Source: Rhodococcus oxybenzonivorans
GTDB lineage: Bacteria > Actinomycetota > Actinomycetes > Mycobacteriales > Mycobacteriaceae
DNA: 64,000 nt
Assembly: GCF_003130705.1 (NCBI RefSeq)
Contig: NZ_CP021354.1
Coordinates: 992,001-1,056,000 of the forward strand
Reading direction: 5' to 3'
Part shown: piece after piece, positions 31,214 through 41,511 of the stretch
How positions within the stretch are numbered: the stretch's first letter is position 1
Layout: each line of letters starts with the position of its first letter
The notes under the pieces: generated by a model
Databases searched by the model: none
Told to the model about the DNA's origin: nothing
What the model saw: the letters and a program-made list of their open reading frames with translations, nothing else
Program-made: the position numbers and the translations under genes

Positions 31214-32833
31214 ATGGCGTACAACCTTGCAGACCTCTTCGAACACTCCGTCGACGCCATGCCGGACCGGGTTGCGCTGATTGCGGCTGGACGGCGAATC
31301 ACCTACCGCGAACTCGAGGACCGGGCCAACCGCTTGGCGCACAACTTACTCGAGGCAGGCCTGACCACCGGCTCCCATATCGGTGTGCACCTGCACAATT
31401 CGATCGAGACGGTGGAAACACTGCTGGCCGCGTTCAAGATCCGGGCCGTTCCCATCAATATCAACTACCGCTACACCAGCGACGAACTCGCCTACGTCTA
31501 CGGCAATGCCGACTTGGAAGCCGTCGTCCATCATCGGGTCTACTCGCCGCGGATCGCCGAAGTCCTGCCCTCGCTGCCGAAGATCCGGTACACCGTGGTC
31601 GTCGAGGACGACCTCGGCGGCGTCGGGTTGCACAGCGACTCGGTGCCGTACGAAGAAGCGCTGTCCGGCAGCGGCCGTAGGGACTTCGGCGAGCGCAGCA
31701 ACGACGATGTGTTCATCATGTACACCGGCGGCACCACGGGACGTCCGAAAGGTGTCGTGTGGACGCATGAGTCGATCTGGCGAGTGCTCGCCGGCGGCCT
31801 CGACTTCTATACCGGTGAGGCCATCGAAGACGAATACCAGCAGTCGCAGGTGGGGTCCGAGGGCGAGCCGACGTTGTGGTTCGCGTTGCCGCCGCTGATC
31901 CACGCCGCGGCGATGATGCCCACCCTCACCGCGCTGTTCAGCGGCAACACCGTGCTCTTGGAGTCGAAATTCGATCCGCACCGGACCTGGGAACTGGTGG
32001 AGCGACACCGGGTGCAGATCCTCATCATCACCGGAGATGCGATGGGGCGTCCCCTGATCGAGGCTCGTCAGTCCTCGCGCACCGACACGTCGAGCCTTGC
32101 GGTGGTCGCGTCGGGTGCGGCGCTGTTCTCTCCGGTGATCAAGGATGCGTTTCTCGACGCATTCCCGAACCTGGTGGTGTCGGATTCCATCGGCGCCTCC
32201 GAAACCGGCTTCGGCGGAATCGGGTTCGCGACCAAGGGGCAGAAACAAGTAGGTGGGCCGCGGGTACCCGCCGGCCGGTATGCCATGGTGATCGGCGACG
32301 ACGATCGCCCCATCGAGCCCGGATCCGGTAATGATGGCTGGTTCGCCAAGGGCGGCTACGTCCCGCTCGGTTACTACAACGATCCCGAGAAGACGAAGGA
32401 GATATTCCGGGAGGTCGACGGCAAGCCCGTCGTGGTCACAGGTGACCGTGCGCGCATCGAGGAGGACGGTTCGATCACCCTCCTCGGGCGCGGCAACATG
32501 GTGATCAACACCGGCGGTGAGAAGGTGTTCGCCGAAGAGGTCGAGAGCGCGGTGAAGGCGTACCGCGACATCTACGACGCCATCGTCGTCGGTGTGCCGG
32601 ACGAACGCTGGGGGCATCGCGTCTCCGCGGTCGTGCAGCCGCGGGACGGTGCCGGAATCGACTTCGACGGCCTCGAACACCACGTGCGGCAGAGCCTCGC
32701 CGGGTACAAGATTCCGCGGCTCCTGTGGGTGGAAGACGCTGTGCAGCGAACACCCAGCGGCAAGCCGGACTACCGCTGGGCGCAGGGCGTCACCAAGCAG
32801 CGGGACCCCGACTACCGCGTCATATCCGGCTGA
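31214..32833 (+). CDS. FadD19-like acyl-CoA synthetase
   Basis: 539 aa ANL-superfamily adenylating enzyme from ATG at 31214 (AGAGGA upstream). P-loop IMYTGGTTGRPKGVVWTHES, VVASGAALFSP, SIGASETGFGG, LGRGNMVINTGGEKVF and C-terminal Lys region TPSGKPDYRW. It is a clear paralogue of FadD19 at 44705 in this window, sharing IKIRAV-type and GGEKVF/EEVE blocks. FadD19 activates C24-branched sterol side chains; this paralogue's substrate is unknown. Last gene of the plus-strand cyp51 operon, followed by a strong hairpin. Confidence 0.88.
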   Translation: MAYNLADLFEHSVDAMPDRVALIAAGRRITYRELEDRANRLAHNLLEAGLTTGSHIGVHLHNSIETVETLLAAFKIRAVPININYRYTSDELAYVYGNADLEAVVHHRVYSPRIAEVLPSLPKIRYTVVVEDDLGGVGLHSDSVPYEEALSGSGRRDFGERSNDDVFIMYTGGTTGRPKGVVWTHESIWRVLAGGLDFYTGEAIEDEYQQSQVGSEGEPTLWFALPPLIHAAAMMPTLTALFSGNTVLLESKFDPHRTWELVERHRVQILIITGDAMGRPLIEARQSSRTDTSSLAVVASGAALFSPVIKDAFLDAFPNLVVSDSIGASETGFGGIGFATKGQKQVGGPRVPAGRYAMVIGDDDRPIEPGSGNDGWFAKGGYVPLGYYNDPEKTKEIFREVDGKPVVVTGDRARIEEDGSITLLGRGNMVINTGGEKVFAEEVESAVKAYRDIYDAIVVGVPDERWGHRVSAVVQPRDGAGIDFDGLEHHVRQSLAGYKIPRLLWVEDAVQRTPSGKPDYRWAQGVTKQRDPDYRVISG

Positions 32834-32852
32834 CCAGGCGTTCGTACCGCAA

Positions 32853-32892
32853 CGTGGTGGCGCAGCGCGCGCGTGCGCGCCGTGCCACCACG
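32853..32892. terminator. Bidirectional terminator hairpin
   Basis: CGTGGTGGC (32853-32861) pairs with GCCACCACG (32884-32892), and GCGCGC runs pair inside. It lies between the convergent stop codons of the FadD19-like gene (32833) and the GNAT gene (32901). Confidence 0.75.
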
Positions 32893-32900
32893 GTGCAGGG

Positions 32901-33563
32901 TCAGGCCGGTGCGCGAACGACCAGAACCGTGCCGGGGAACTCGGCGGCCAGTTCCTGCCTGCTGTGCTTCACGGCGGCGGTGCCGTACCCCTTCTTGCGG
33001 CACTCGGGTGCTACCCAGATGGCTACGTCGACTTCGCGTCCGGTGAGCTCACCGAAGACCAACCCGACGGAGCTGTTCTCGGCGGTGTCCTCGCAGACGA
33101 ACCACGCTGCGGACTCGTCGTCGATTCGCTTCAAACCCTCCGCGCGTTCCTTCTCGATCCGCTCCTGCGACCACGGAGTGCCGTCTTCCTCCTGTTCGGC
33201 GCAGCGGCGGCGGAACAACTCGGCGTCCTCGTCGGTGGGTGTGAACGGACGCAGACGGAAATTGCGCCCGGTGCTCGCCGGGCGGTCGGACGCCGTCCAC
33301 TCCAACTTCGCGTCGAGGTCTTCGAGTTCCGACTGGATGCGGAGGCGTTCATCCTTGGTGAGGCGACGGAACGTCAGATTGAGGACGGCTTCCGCGTACG
33401 CCTCGGATGTGTCCAGGAGGCCGGCGACGGTGGTGAGCGCCTCGGCATGATCCTTGCTGTCGACGATCGCATCGAGGACTTCGTGTCGCCGTTCGAGCGC
33501 GCGCAGAAGTGCTGCCGTGAGCTCCCGACGGTCGTGTATCCGATCTTGAACCTGTGTCGTCAT
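32901..33563 (-). CDS. GNAT acetyltransferase with an N-terminal GyrA/ParC-like helical segment
   Basis: 220 aa from ATG at 33563. Residues about 10-85 (RRELTAALLRALERRHEVLD, AEALTTVAGLLDTSEAYAEA, VLNLTFRRLTKDERLRIQSE) follow the sequence pattern of the helical gate region of DNA gyrase A and topoisomerase IV, where LRRLT-ER-KIE-E is conserved. Residues about 105-220 are a GNAT-like domain, with VGLVFGELTGREVDVAIWV and ECRKKGYGTAAVKHS as the acetyl-CoA loop. Longer upstream readings are shadows. Substrate unknown; it seems unrelated to the steroid genes. Confidence 0.75.
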   Translation of the reverse strand: MTTQVQDRIHDRRELTAALLRALERRHEVLDAIVDSKDHAEALTTVAGLLDTSEAYAEAVLNLTFRRLTKDERLRIQSELEDLDAKLEWTASDRPASTGRNFRLRPFTPTDEDAELFRRRCAEQEEDGTPWSQERIEKERAEGLKRIDDESAAWFVCEDTAENSSVGLVFGELTGREVDVAIWVAPECRKKGYGTAAVKHSRQELAAEFPGTVLVVRAPA

Positions 33564-33664
33564 ATCTGCTTTCCTCGCCTCGGCCGTCGTACATCTTCCG
33601 TACGGGGTCAATACTGCAAGAAGTCTCCGGACATGGCATCCGTTACCCGGCGGTACATACAGTT

Positions 33665-35371
<1,707 letters not shown>

Positions 35372-35435
35372 CTATGGTGGCAAGGACCGGACCAGCTTTC
35401 CTTTGCTAGTCGCCTGGCTTGTGTTTCAATGTTAG

Positions 35436-35449
35436 TAGAACGTGTTCCA
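35436..35449. promoter_or_regulatory. KstR operator for cyp125
   Basis: TAGAACGTGTTCCA fits TnnAACnnGTTnnA at every fixed base and lies 39 bp before the cyp125 GTG. Confidence 0.85.
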
Positions 35450-35488
35450 CATCACGAAGTGGTGTATGGCCTAGGGCAGGAGACAGCA

Positions 35489-36745
35489 GTGGCGCAGCCC
35501 AATCTTCCAGAGGGTTTCGACTTCACCGACCCGGACATCTACGCAGAGCGCATCCCCTACCAGGAGTTCGCCGAGCTGCGTAAGACTGCGCCGATCTGGT
35601 GGAACCCGCAGCCGCCGGAGATCGGTGGCTTCCACGACGACGGCTACTGGGTGGTCAGCAAACTCGACGACGTCAAGGAGGTCTCACGGCGCAGTGACGT
35701 GTTCTCCACGCACGAGAACACCGCGATCGTCCGCTTCGCCGACGACATCCCTCGCGAGAACATCGATATGCAGCGGTTCATCCTCATCAACAAGGACGCA
35801 CCCGAGCACACCAAGCTCCGCAAGCTGGTTGCCCGAGGATTCACGCCCCGCGCCATCAACAGCCTCCGGGACGAACTCACCGAGCGCGCCGAGAAGATCG
35901 TCAAGGAAGCCGCAGAATCGGGAGCCGGTGATTTCGTCACTCAGATCGCCTGTGAACTTCCCCTGCAGGCCATTGCGGAGCTTCTCGGCGTGCCGCAGGA
36001 AGATCGGCTCAAGGTATTCGACTGGTCGAACCAGATGACCGGATACGACGATCCCGAACTGGACATCGATCCCCAGGCAGCGTCGATGGAAATCCTCGGC
36101 TACGCCTATCAGATGGCCGATGAGCGCAAGAAGTGCCCGGCCAATGACATCGTCACGACGCTGATCGAAGCGGACATCGACGGAAACGAACTCTCGCCCG
36201 AGGAATTCGGGTTCTTCGTCATTCTCCTGGCGGTGGCAGGCAACGAGACCACGCGCAACGCCATCACGCACGGCATGATCGCTTTCCTCGACCATCCCGA
36301 TCAGTGGGAGCTCTACAAGAAGGAACGCCCGAAGACGGCAGCCGACGAGATCGTTCGCTGGGCCACCCCGGTCAACTCCTTCCAGCGCACCGCACTCGAA
36401 GACACCGAGCTGGGCGGCGTGCAGATCAAGAAGGGGCAGCGAGTCGTGATGCTTTACGGCTCAGCGAATTTCGACGAGGACGCCTTTGACAATCCCGAGA
36501 AGTTCGACATCCTGCGGGAGAACAATCCGCACGTCGGTTTCGGCGGAACGGGCGCACACTTCTGCCTGGGCGCGAACCTCGCTCGGCTCGAAATCGACCT
36601 GATCTTCAATGCCATCGCAGACCACTTGCCCGACATCAGTAGGCTTGGAGATCCGCGGCGACTGCGCTCGGGTTGGCTCAACGGAATCAAGGAGTTCCCA
36701 GTGGACTACAAGACGACGTCTGGCGGCTGCCCGGTCAAGCACTGA
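35489..36745 (+). CDS. cyp125: CYP125, steroid C26/C27 monooxygenase
   Basis: 418 aa from GTG at 35489, with GCAGGAGA upstream. An in-frame ATG at 35429 would place the KstR operator inside the gene, so it is rejected. Seen: GFDFTDPDIYAERIPYQEFAELRKTAP, read as the CYP125 N-terminus; ILINKDAPEHTKLRKLVARG; VAGNETTRNAITHGM in the I-helix; ExxR as DEIVRW; heme loop FGGTGAHFCLGANLARLE; and the end GGCPVKH. It hydroxylates and oxidises the terminal methyl of cholest-4-en-3-one, starting side-chain degradation. Divergent from fadA5. Confidence 0.96.
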   Translation: MAQPNLPEGFDFTDPDIYAERIPYQEFAELRKTAPIWWNPQPPEIGGFHDDGYWVVSKLDDVKEVSRRSDVFSTHENTAIVRFADDIPRENIDMQRFILINKDAPEHTKLRKLVARGFTPRAINSLRDELTERAEKIVKEAAESGAGDFVTQIACELPLQAIAELLGVPQEDRLKVFDWSNQMTGYDDPELDIDPQAASMEILGYAYQMADERKKCPANDIVTTLIEADIDGNELSPEEFGFFVILLAVAGNETTRNAITHGMIAFLDHPDQWELYKKERPKTAADEIVRWATPVNSFQRTALEDTELGGVQIKKGQRVVMLYGSANFDEDAFDNPEKFDILRENNPHVGFGGTGAHFCLGANLARLEIDLIFNAIADHLPDISRLGDPRRLRSGWLNGIKEFPVDYKTTSGGCPVKH

Positions 36746-36757
36746 CCCCCAAAAATT

Positions 36758-36799
36758 CAGCGGCGTCGGAGGGCACCCTCATCCTCTCCGACGCCGCTG
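36758..36799. terminator. cyp125 terminator hairpin
   Basis: CAGCGGCGTCGGAG (36758-36771) pairs exactly with 36786-36799 and is followed by TTCTAT. It begins 13 bp after the cyp125 stop codon. Confidence 0.85.
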
Positions 36800-36841
36800 T
36801 TCTATGTCCTGCTGTTTCCAAATTCGAATCGACGCACGACG

Positions 36842-36873
36842 AAGGCCCCGGTCCGCTGGTAAACCGGGGCCTT
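36842..36873. terminator. Second hairpin between convergent cyp125 and SnoaL-like genes
   Basis: AAGGCCCCGGT (36842-36852) pairs exactly with ACCGGGGCCTT (36863-36873). It stands 22 bp beyond the stop codon of the minus-strand gene at 36895 and probably ends that operon. Confidence 0.75.
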
Positions 36874-36894
36874 ACGCGCGGGAAGTTCGCGGCG

Positions 36895-37311
36895 TCAGAG
36901 TGTACGCACAGTCTTCATCGCCCGCTCAACCTCCCAGAAGGCGCGGAGAGATGCGATCTTGCCTTCCTCGTTCACCCGGTAGATGATCACGCCCTCGGCG
37001 TCGATCTGTGCTCCGCCGACGACTGACCGTATCGTCCCGATGGTCACATTCTCGTTGCCGCACACCAGCGAGTCGGTGATGAGGAATTCGAGCGACTCGG
37101 TGGTCGCGATCGTCATGTCGTAGAACCGTGAGATCGCCTCGAGTCCGCGATGACCCTTGCCTTCGGGGTCGAAATGCGAGGGACCGACAGGGTCTTCCAC
37201 ACAGGCGTCGTCGGCGAACAAGGCGAGCCACTCGTCCTTGCGTCTCCCGCTGGCGGCCTCTCGTGACGCCTGCCCCGCAAGGCGTGCCGGATGGTCGGTG
37301 GTGGTGGTCAT
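36895..37311 (-). CDS. SnoaL/ketosteroid-isomerase-like NTF2-fold protein
   Basis: 138 aa from ATG at 37311 (GTG at 37317 is the alternative). ASREAASGRRKDEWLALFADD and DPVGPSHFDPEGKGHRGLEAI are typical of the SnoaL-like steroid delta-isomerase family, with FYDMTIATTESLEF and VIIYRVNEEGKIASLRAFWE completing the sheet. The D38/D99 residues of classic KSI cannot be confidently placed. It is the last gene of the KstR-controlled operon DUF35-ltp4-ltp3-LLM-SnoaL and may act on steroid enones or CoA esters (inference). Confidence 0.78.
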   Translation of the reverse strand: MTTTTDHPARLAGQASREAASGRRKDEWLALFADDACVEDPVGPSHFDPEGKGHRGLEAISRFYDMTIATTESLEFLITDSLVCGNENVTIGTIRSVVGGAQIDAEGVIIYRVNEEGKIASLRAFWEVERAMKTVRTL

Positions 37312-37319
37312 GTGCACCC

Positions 37320-38183
37320 CTAGTCGATGTACTGGTCGGCGAACTTACGCATGGAGTCCTGCTTGGCTTCGAGGGGTCCGTCGAACCCGATGCCGTCGAA
37401 GATCCACGGGACGACGATGGTGTCGGTCACTCCCGCCTCGGCCAGTTCCGCGTATCCCTCCTTGCCGAAGCGGTCGATGCAGACGGTCTGTATTTCGTAC
37501 GGCAGCTCGGCCCGCCCGTACTCCTCGCGGAGTTCACGGAGGCGTGCGATCACCTGGACGAGATCGTCGAATTTGATCATTGCCGACGTCCAGCCGTCGC
37601 CCACCCTGGCGGCCCGGCGAAGTGCCACGTCGGTGTGCCCGCCGACGTAGAACGGCACCGGTTTCGTGGGGGCCGGGCTCATCTGCAGGCGGTCGAAGTC
37701 GTAGAAGGTGCCGTGGTACTCGACCATTCCGCCACCGAGAATCAGTTTGATGACCTCGATCATCTCGTCGACCCGGGCGCCCCGTTTTGCATACGGAACC
37801 CCGCACCATTCGAATTCCTCCGGAGCCCAGCCGATGCCGACCCCGAAGCCGAACCGATTTCCGGTCAGATTCGCCACCGATCCCACTTGGCGGGCGAGGA
37901 GTACCGGATTGCGCGATCCGAGTTTGAGTACCTGGGTGTAGAACTCGATCTTGGAGGTGACAGCGCCCATCGCCGCGGCGGCGATCAGTGGATCCACCCA
38001 GGGCGTTTCCTCGTTCCACATCCGCGAACCGTCCGGGGTGTACGGGTAGTCGGTGCTCTGCTTCTCCATGAAGAACAGCGAGTCGGGAAGCGCGATGGAC
38101 GAGAAGCCGCACTCCTCGGCGGTTTTCGCGAGGGCAGGTAGTTGGTCGAGGGGATTCATGGCAATGCCGACGGTGAATTTCAT
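37320..38183 (-). CDS. LLM-class F420-dependent oxidoreductase
   Basis: 287 aa from ATG at 38183 (MKFTVGIAMNPLDQLPALAK). Luciferase-like barrel: ECGFSSIALPDSLFFME, SKIEFYTQVLKLGSRNPVLLA, TGNRFGFGVGIGWAPEEFEW, VPFYVGGHTDVALRRAARVGDGW read in parts. Lies 13 bp after ltp3 and 8 bp before the SnoaL-like gene in the ltp operon. Probably uses F420 to reduce or oxidise a steroid intermediate; no experimental role known to me. Confidence 0.83.
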   Translation of the reverse strand: MKFTVGIAMNPLDQLPALAKTAEECGFSSIALPDSLFFMEKQSTDYPYTPDGSRMWNEETPWVDPLIAAAAMGAVTSKIEFYTQVLKLGSRNPVLLARQVGSVANLTGNRFGFGVGIGWAPEEFEWCGVPYAKRGARVDEMIEVIKLILGGGMVEYHGTFYDFDRLQMSPAPTKPVPFYVGGHTDVALRRAARVGDGWTSAMIKFDDLVQVIARLRELREEYGRAELPYEIQTVCIDRFGKEGYAELAEAGVTDTIVVPWIFDGIGFDGPLEAKQDSMRKFADQYID

Positions 38184-38196
38184 GATGGCGACCCCG

Positions 38197-39375
38197 CTAT
38201 TGGTTGTCCGGCCGGTCGGATCCGACCACCCACATCGAGAAGTATTGAGAGCCGCCACCGTAGGCGTGGCCCATAGCCTTGCGTGCGTCTTTCACCTGGT
38301 GATCACCGGCACGGTGCATCACCTGCATGGCCGACTCTGCGAACCGGATCATTCCCGAGGCGCCGATCGGATTGGACGAGAGGACACCACCGGACGCATT
38401 GAGCGGAAGGCGTCCACCGATGGCCGTCTCGCCCGCTTCGGTCAGCTTCCACCCCTCACCTTCGGACACGAAGCCGAGGTTCTCGAGCCACATCGGTTCG
38501 AACCACGAGAAGGGGACATAGATTTCGGCGACGTCGATCTCGTCGAGAGGATCCTTGATTCCGGCGGCCTCCCACAGGGCGGCGGCAGCATCCCTGCCCG
38601 CCTGCGGGTTCACCTGATCCCGCCCGGAGAACGTGGTGGGTTCGGTACGCATGGCCGTGGCGTGAATCCAGGCGACCTCGCGACCCTCTGCCGTCACCCG
38701 CTCCGCCGCTTCCTCGTTGCCGATCACCATGGCGCAGGCGCCGTCCGAAGACGGGCAGGTCTCGTCGTATCGGATCGGATCCCACAACATCTGGGAAGCC
38801 TGCACGGACTCCAGGGTGATATCGGGTTGCTGCAGATGGGCGTACGGGTTGAGGCTGCCGTTGAGGCGGTCCTTCACCGCCACCATCGCGCCGATGTGCT
38901 CGGGCGCTCCCGACCGCCGAATGTAGGACCGGACGTGCGGAGCGAAATAGCCTCCCGCGCCGGCACCCACTGGCATGTTGAACGGGATGGGGGTCGACAG
39001 CGCCCACATGGCATTCGATTCGGACTGCTTTTCCCAGGCCACCGTCAGCACTCGCTTGTGTACACCCGCCTTCACGAGGCTCGACGCCACGACAGCCGTG
39101 GATCCGCCGACCGACCCCGCGGTGTGCACACGGAGAAGCGGTTTACCGTTGGCACCCAACGCATCCGACATCGCGAGTTCAGGCATCATCGAACCCTCGA
39201 ACAGGTCGGGTGCCTTGCCGATCACGACGGCGTCGATGTCATCCCAACCAACGCGCGCGTCTTCCATGGCGCGGTCGATGGCCTCGCGGACCAGGCCGGC
39301 CATCGAGACGTCGTGCCGCTTCGCCACATAGTGAGTCTGGCCGGTGCCGAGTACAGCGGCTAGTTGATTCGCCAT
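38197..39375 (-). CDS. ltp3: Ltp3-like thiolase/lipid-transfer protein (Rv3523-like)
   Basis: 392 aa thiolase-fold protein of the SCPx/acetyl-CoA acetyltransferase group. Start MANQLAAVLGTGQTHYVAKR; HTAGSVGGSTAVVASSLVKAG stands where thiolases carry the nucleophile Cys, but a His-Thr-Ala-Gly-Ser replaces it, so it is unlikely to be a normal thiolase. GNEEAAERV, NASGGVLSSNPIGASGMIR and GHAYGGGSQYF follow. Ltp3 and Ltp4 of Rhodococcus are needed for C24-branched sterol side chains. Coupled to ltp4 by a one-base overlap (TGATG). Confidence 0.87.
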   Translation of the reverse strand: MANQLAAVLGTGQTHYVAKRHDVSMAGLVREAIDRAMEDARVGWDDIDAVVIGKAPDLFEGSMMPELAMSDALGANGKPLLRVHTAGSVGGSTAVVASSLVKAGVHKRVLTVAWEKQSESNAMWALSTPIPFNMPVGAGAGGYFAPHVRSYIRRSGAPEHIGAMVAVKDRLNGSLNPYAHLQQPDITLESVQASQMLWDPIRYDETCPSSDGACAMVIGNEEAAERVTAEGREVAWIHATAMRTEPTTFSGRDQVNPQAGRDAAAALWEAAGIKDPLDEIDVAEIYVPFSWFEPMWLENLGFVSEGEGWKLTEAGETAIGGRLPLNASGGVLSSNPIGASGMIRFAESAMQVMHRAGDHQVKDARKAMGHAYGGGSQYFSMWVVGSDRPDNQ

Positions 39376-40439
39376 CAGTTGCGTCCCTCCAAGACTGCGA
39401 CCAGATTCTGTTGCAGCACAGCGCCACTCGTGGCGTGTGCCAGCGTGCGCCCGGCGTTGCCGTCCATGATGGCCCTGGCTGCGTAACCTATGCGCTCCAG
39501 GCCCGCCGCGAACATCGGGTTCCCGCTGAGCGGACCTCCCGAGGGATTGATCGTCGTCGAATCGGGCAGTCCGATGGCCTCGCGCAGGATCAGCTCCTGG
39601 TGGGTGAAGGGACCGTGCAGTTCGGCCACGTCTATTGCGCCGACGTCGCCTCCGGTGGCGGCCCGGGCCGCCGACGTCGTGGAGGGCGACACCGTCAGGT
39701 CGCGGGCACCGAAGTTCGGGGAGTCGATCCGGTGTTCGATCCCGGTGATCCACGCCGGACGTTCACACAGCTCACGGGCACGGTCGCCGGCTGCCAGTAC
39801 CACCGCGGCAGCCCCGTCGGTGATCGGTGCGCAGTCGTGGGCGCGCAGCGGATCGGCGACGAACGGTGAGGCCAGCAACGTCTCGATGTCGACGTGGCCG
39901 GACAGTTGGGTGTTCGGGTTGCTCTCGGCTGCCGCTCGGCTGCGGGCCGCCACGGCTGCCATCTCCTCGGTCGTCCACTTTCCGGCATCGAGCCCGAGAC
40001 GGGCCTGTAAGCCCGCGATCGACACCGAGTCGAGGGCGAGAGGCGTCACCAGATAGGGGTCGAGTTGCATCGACAGGACCTTGCGGAGATTGCCCGCCGA
40101 CGACTTGCCGAAGCCGTAGACGAGGGCGGTGTCGACCTCCCCGGTCATGATCTTGACCCAGGCTTCGTAGAAGGCCCATGCTGCATCCATCTCGACGTGA
40201 GATTCGTTGATCGGCGGAACCGCACCGATCGAGTCGACCGCGGAGATGAACGAGAACGCCCGACCCGCCAGATAGTCGGACGAGCCGGAACACCAGAAGC
40301 CGATGTCCGACTTCGTGATCCCGAGTTGGTCGTACAGCTGCTGAAAGCAGGGGACCAGCATTTCGACGCCGTTGGTGGTGCCGGTGGTCTGACGCACGTG
40401 CGGTGCGTGCGCGAACCCGACGACTGCGATATCTGTCAT
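39375..40439 (-). CDS. ltp4: Ltp4-like thiolase-fold lipid-transfer protein (Rv3522-like)
   Basis: 354 aa. MTDIAVVGFAHAPHVRQT, GFWCSGSSDYLAGRAFSFIS, INESHVEMDAAWAFYEAWVK, DCAPITDGAAAVVLAAGDRA, ELHGPFTHQELILREA and NPSGGPLSGNPMFAAGLERI place it with the SCPx-like thiolases. The reactive-Cys region again reads HVEMDAAWA without Cys. Works with Ltp3 and the DUF35 protein in branched sterol side-chain removal, by analogy with retro-aldol Ltp2-ChsH2 systems (inference). Lies 12 bp after the DUF35 gene. Confidence 0.87.
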   Translation of the reverse strand: MTDIAVVGFAHAPHVRQTTGTTNGVEMLVPCFQQLYDQLGITKSDIGFWCSGSSDYLAGRAFSFISAVDSIGAVPPINESHVEMDAAWAFYEAWVKIMTGEVDTALVYGFGKSSAGNLRKVLSMQLDPYLVTPLALDSVSIAGLQARLGLDAGKWTTEEMAAVAARSRAAAESNPNTQLSGHVDIETLLASPFVADPLRAHDCAPITDGAAAVVLAAGDRARELCERPAWITGIEHRIDSPNFGARDLTVSPSTTSAARAATGGDVGAIDVAELHGPFTHQELILREAIGLPDSTTINPSGGPLSGNPMFAAGLERIGYAARAIMDGNAGRTLAHATSGAVLQQNLVAVLEGRN

Positions 40440-40451
40440 TGTGCCGCGCCC

Positions 40452-41432
40452 TTACAGGTGGTGTTTGAAGGTGTCGTACTCGGCGTCGGGCTCACCCGTC
40501 GGCCTGAAGTATTCGATGTTCTCGAGGGTGTAACCCCACTCCTCGCGTGGTTTCCACTTGGCTTCCACGCGCATGCCCATCCGGACGTCGGCGGCGTCGC
40601 ACTCGAGAATGAGGTGCAGGAATGCGATGTCGGCGCCGTCGAGCAGCACATACGCCGCGACGTACGGCGGCTTGATGCGCTGACCGAGGAACGGGACGTT
40701 GACGATGCAGAAGGTGGTGACGATGCCCCGGTCCGGCAGCTCCACCTGCTCCTTCGTCGGGATGCCGTCGGTGGGATTGGCGCTGCGGGGCGGGATGTAC
40801 ACCTTGCCGTCCGCGCCGGTGCGGCCGCCGATGAGCTTGCCTTCCTTCAACCCTCGAAGGTAGTAGCTCTCCTCGGCCGACGCCGAATGCATGTAGTCGA
40901 GGTCGACCGGCGTCGTCACCATCGTGACCGGCTCCGAGTTCTCGGGCGTCCCGGCGTCGCCGGCCGACTCACCCGGTTCGAAGCACACGATGTCCTGAAT
41001 GCGTCCGACGCGCTGCTCCGCCCACCGCGCCCGCACACGCATTCCCGTGCTCATCGCGGCGACGGAAGGCACGTCCACCGCGTGCACCAAGGCGGTGTCG
41101 GCGCCGTCCAACTTGATCAACGCCCACGCGAACGGCTGGGTGAGCGGCTGTCCGGCAATAGGATCCGGCATCCATGTCCAACTCACCACGGTTCCGGCGT
41201 CGGATACGCCGACGAAGTCGGTGAGCGGTTCCGCCGTGTCGGGGTCGAATTCGGGCGGCGGAACGTAGACGCGTCCGTCCGATCCGCGCGCGCCGATGAC
41301 CTTGCGGTCGCGCAGCGCAGTCACGAAGGCTCCGATGGTCGGGCCCACCGACCGGGTGTAGTCGAATTGAAGTTTCAGCGGGGCGCTCAATGGAGTGTTC
41401 GAGAACTTTTCGGCCACCGCGCTCTTTCCCAT
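40452..41432 (-). CDS. Tandem DUF35/OB-fold protein (Rv3521-like)
   Basis: 326 aa containing two DUF35-like units in series: residues about 20-160 (TRSVGPTIGAFVTALRDRKV, GTVVSWTWMPDPI, ALIKLDGADTALVHAV) and about 190-320 (YYLRGLKEGKLIGGR, GIVTTFCIVNVPF, YVLLDGADIAFLHLI). The N-terminal zinc-ribbon Cys pairs normal in DUF35 proteins are not seen in either unit. DUF35 partners of thiolase-like aldolases channel acyl-CoA. First gene of the ltp operon; the KstR site ends 15 bp before its ATG. Confidence 0.85.
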   Translation of the reverse strand: MGKSAVAEKFSNTPLSAPLKLQFDYTRSVGPTIGAFVTALRDRKVIGARGSDGRVYVPPPEFDPDTAEPLTDFVGVSDAGTVVSWTWMPDPIAGQPLTQPFAWALIKLDGADTALVHAVDVPSVAAMSTGMRVRARWAEQRVGRIQDIVCFEPGESAGDAGTPENSEPVTMVTTPVDLDYMHSASAEESYYLRGLKEGKLIGGRTGADGKVYIPPRSANPTDGIPTKEQVELPDRGIVTTFCIVNVPFLGQRIKPPYVAAYVLLDGADIAFLHLILECDAADVRMGMRVEAKWKPREEWGYTLENIEYFRPTGEPDAEYDTFKHHL

Positions 41433-41447
41433 GGTCACAACTTCGAG

Positions 41448-41461
41448 TAGAACAGGTTCTA
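41448..41461. promoter_or_regulatory. KstR operator between the ltp operon and the LLM gene
   Basis: TAGAACAGGTTCTA is a match at every fixed base of TnnAACnnGTTnnA. It lies between the divergent starts at 41432 and 41512 and can control both. Confidence 0.88.
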
Positions 41462-41511
41462 GTGTTTGTGGCAAGGGTCACTTCTGACGACGGTCGATGC
41501 GGAGGCACACG

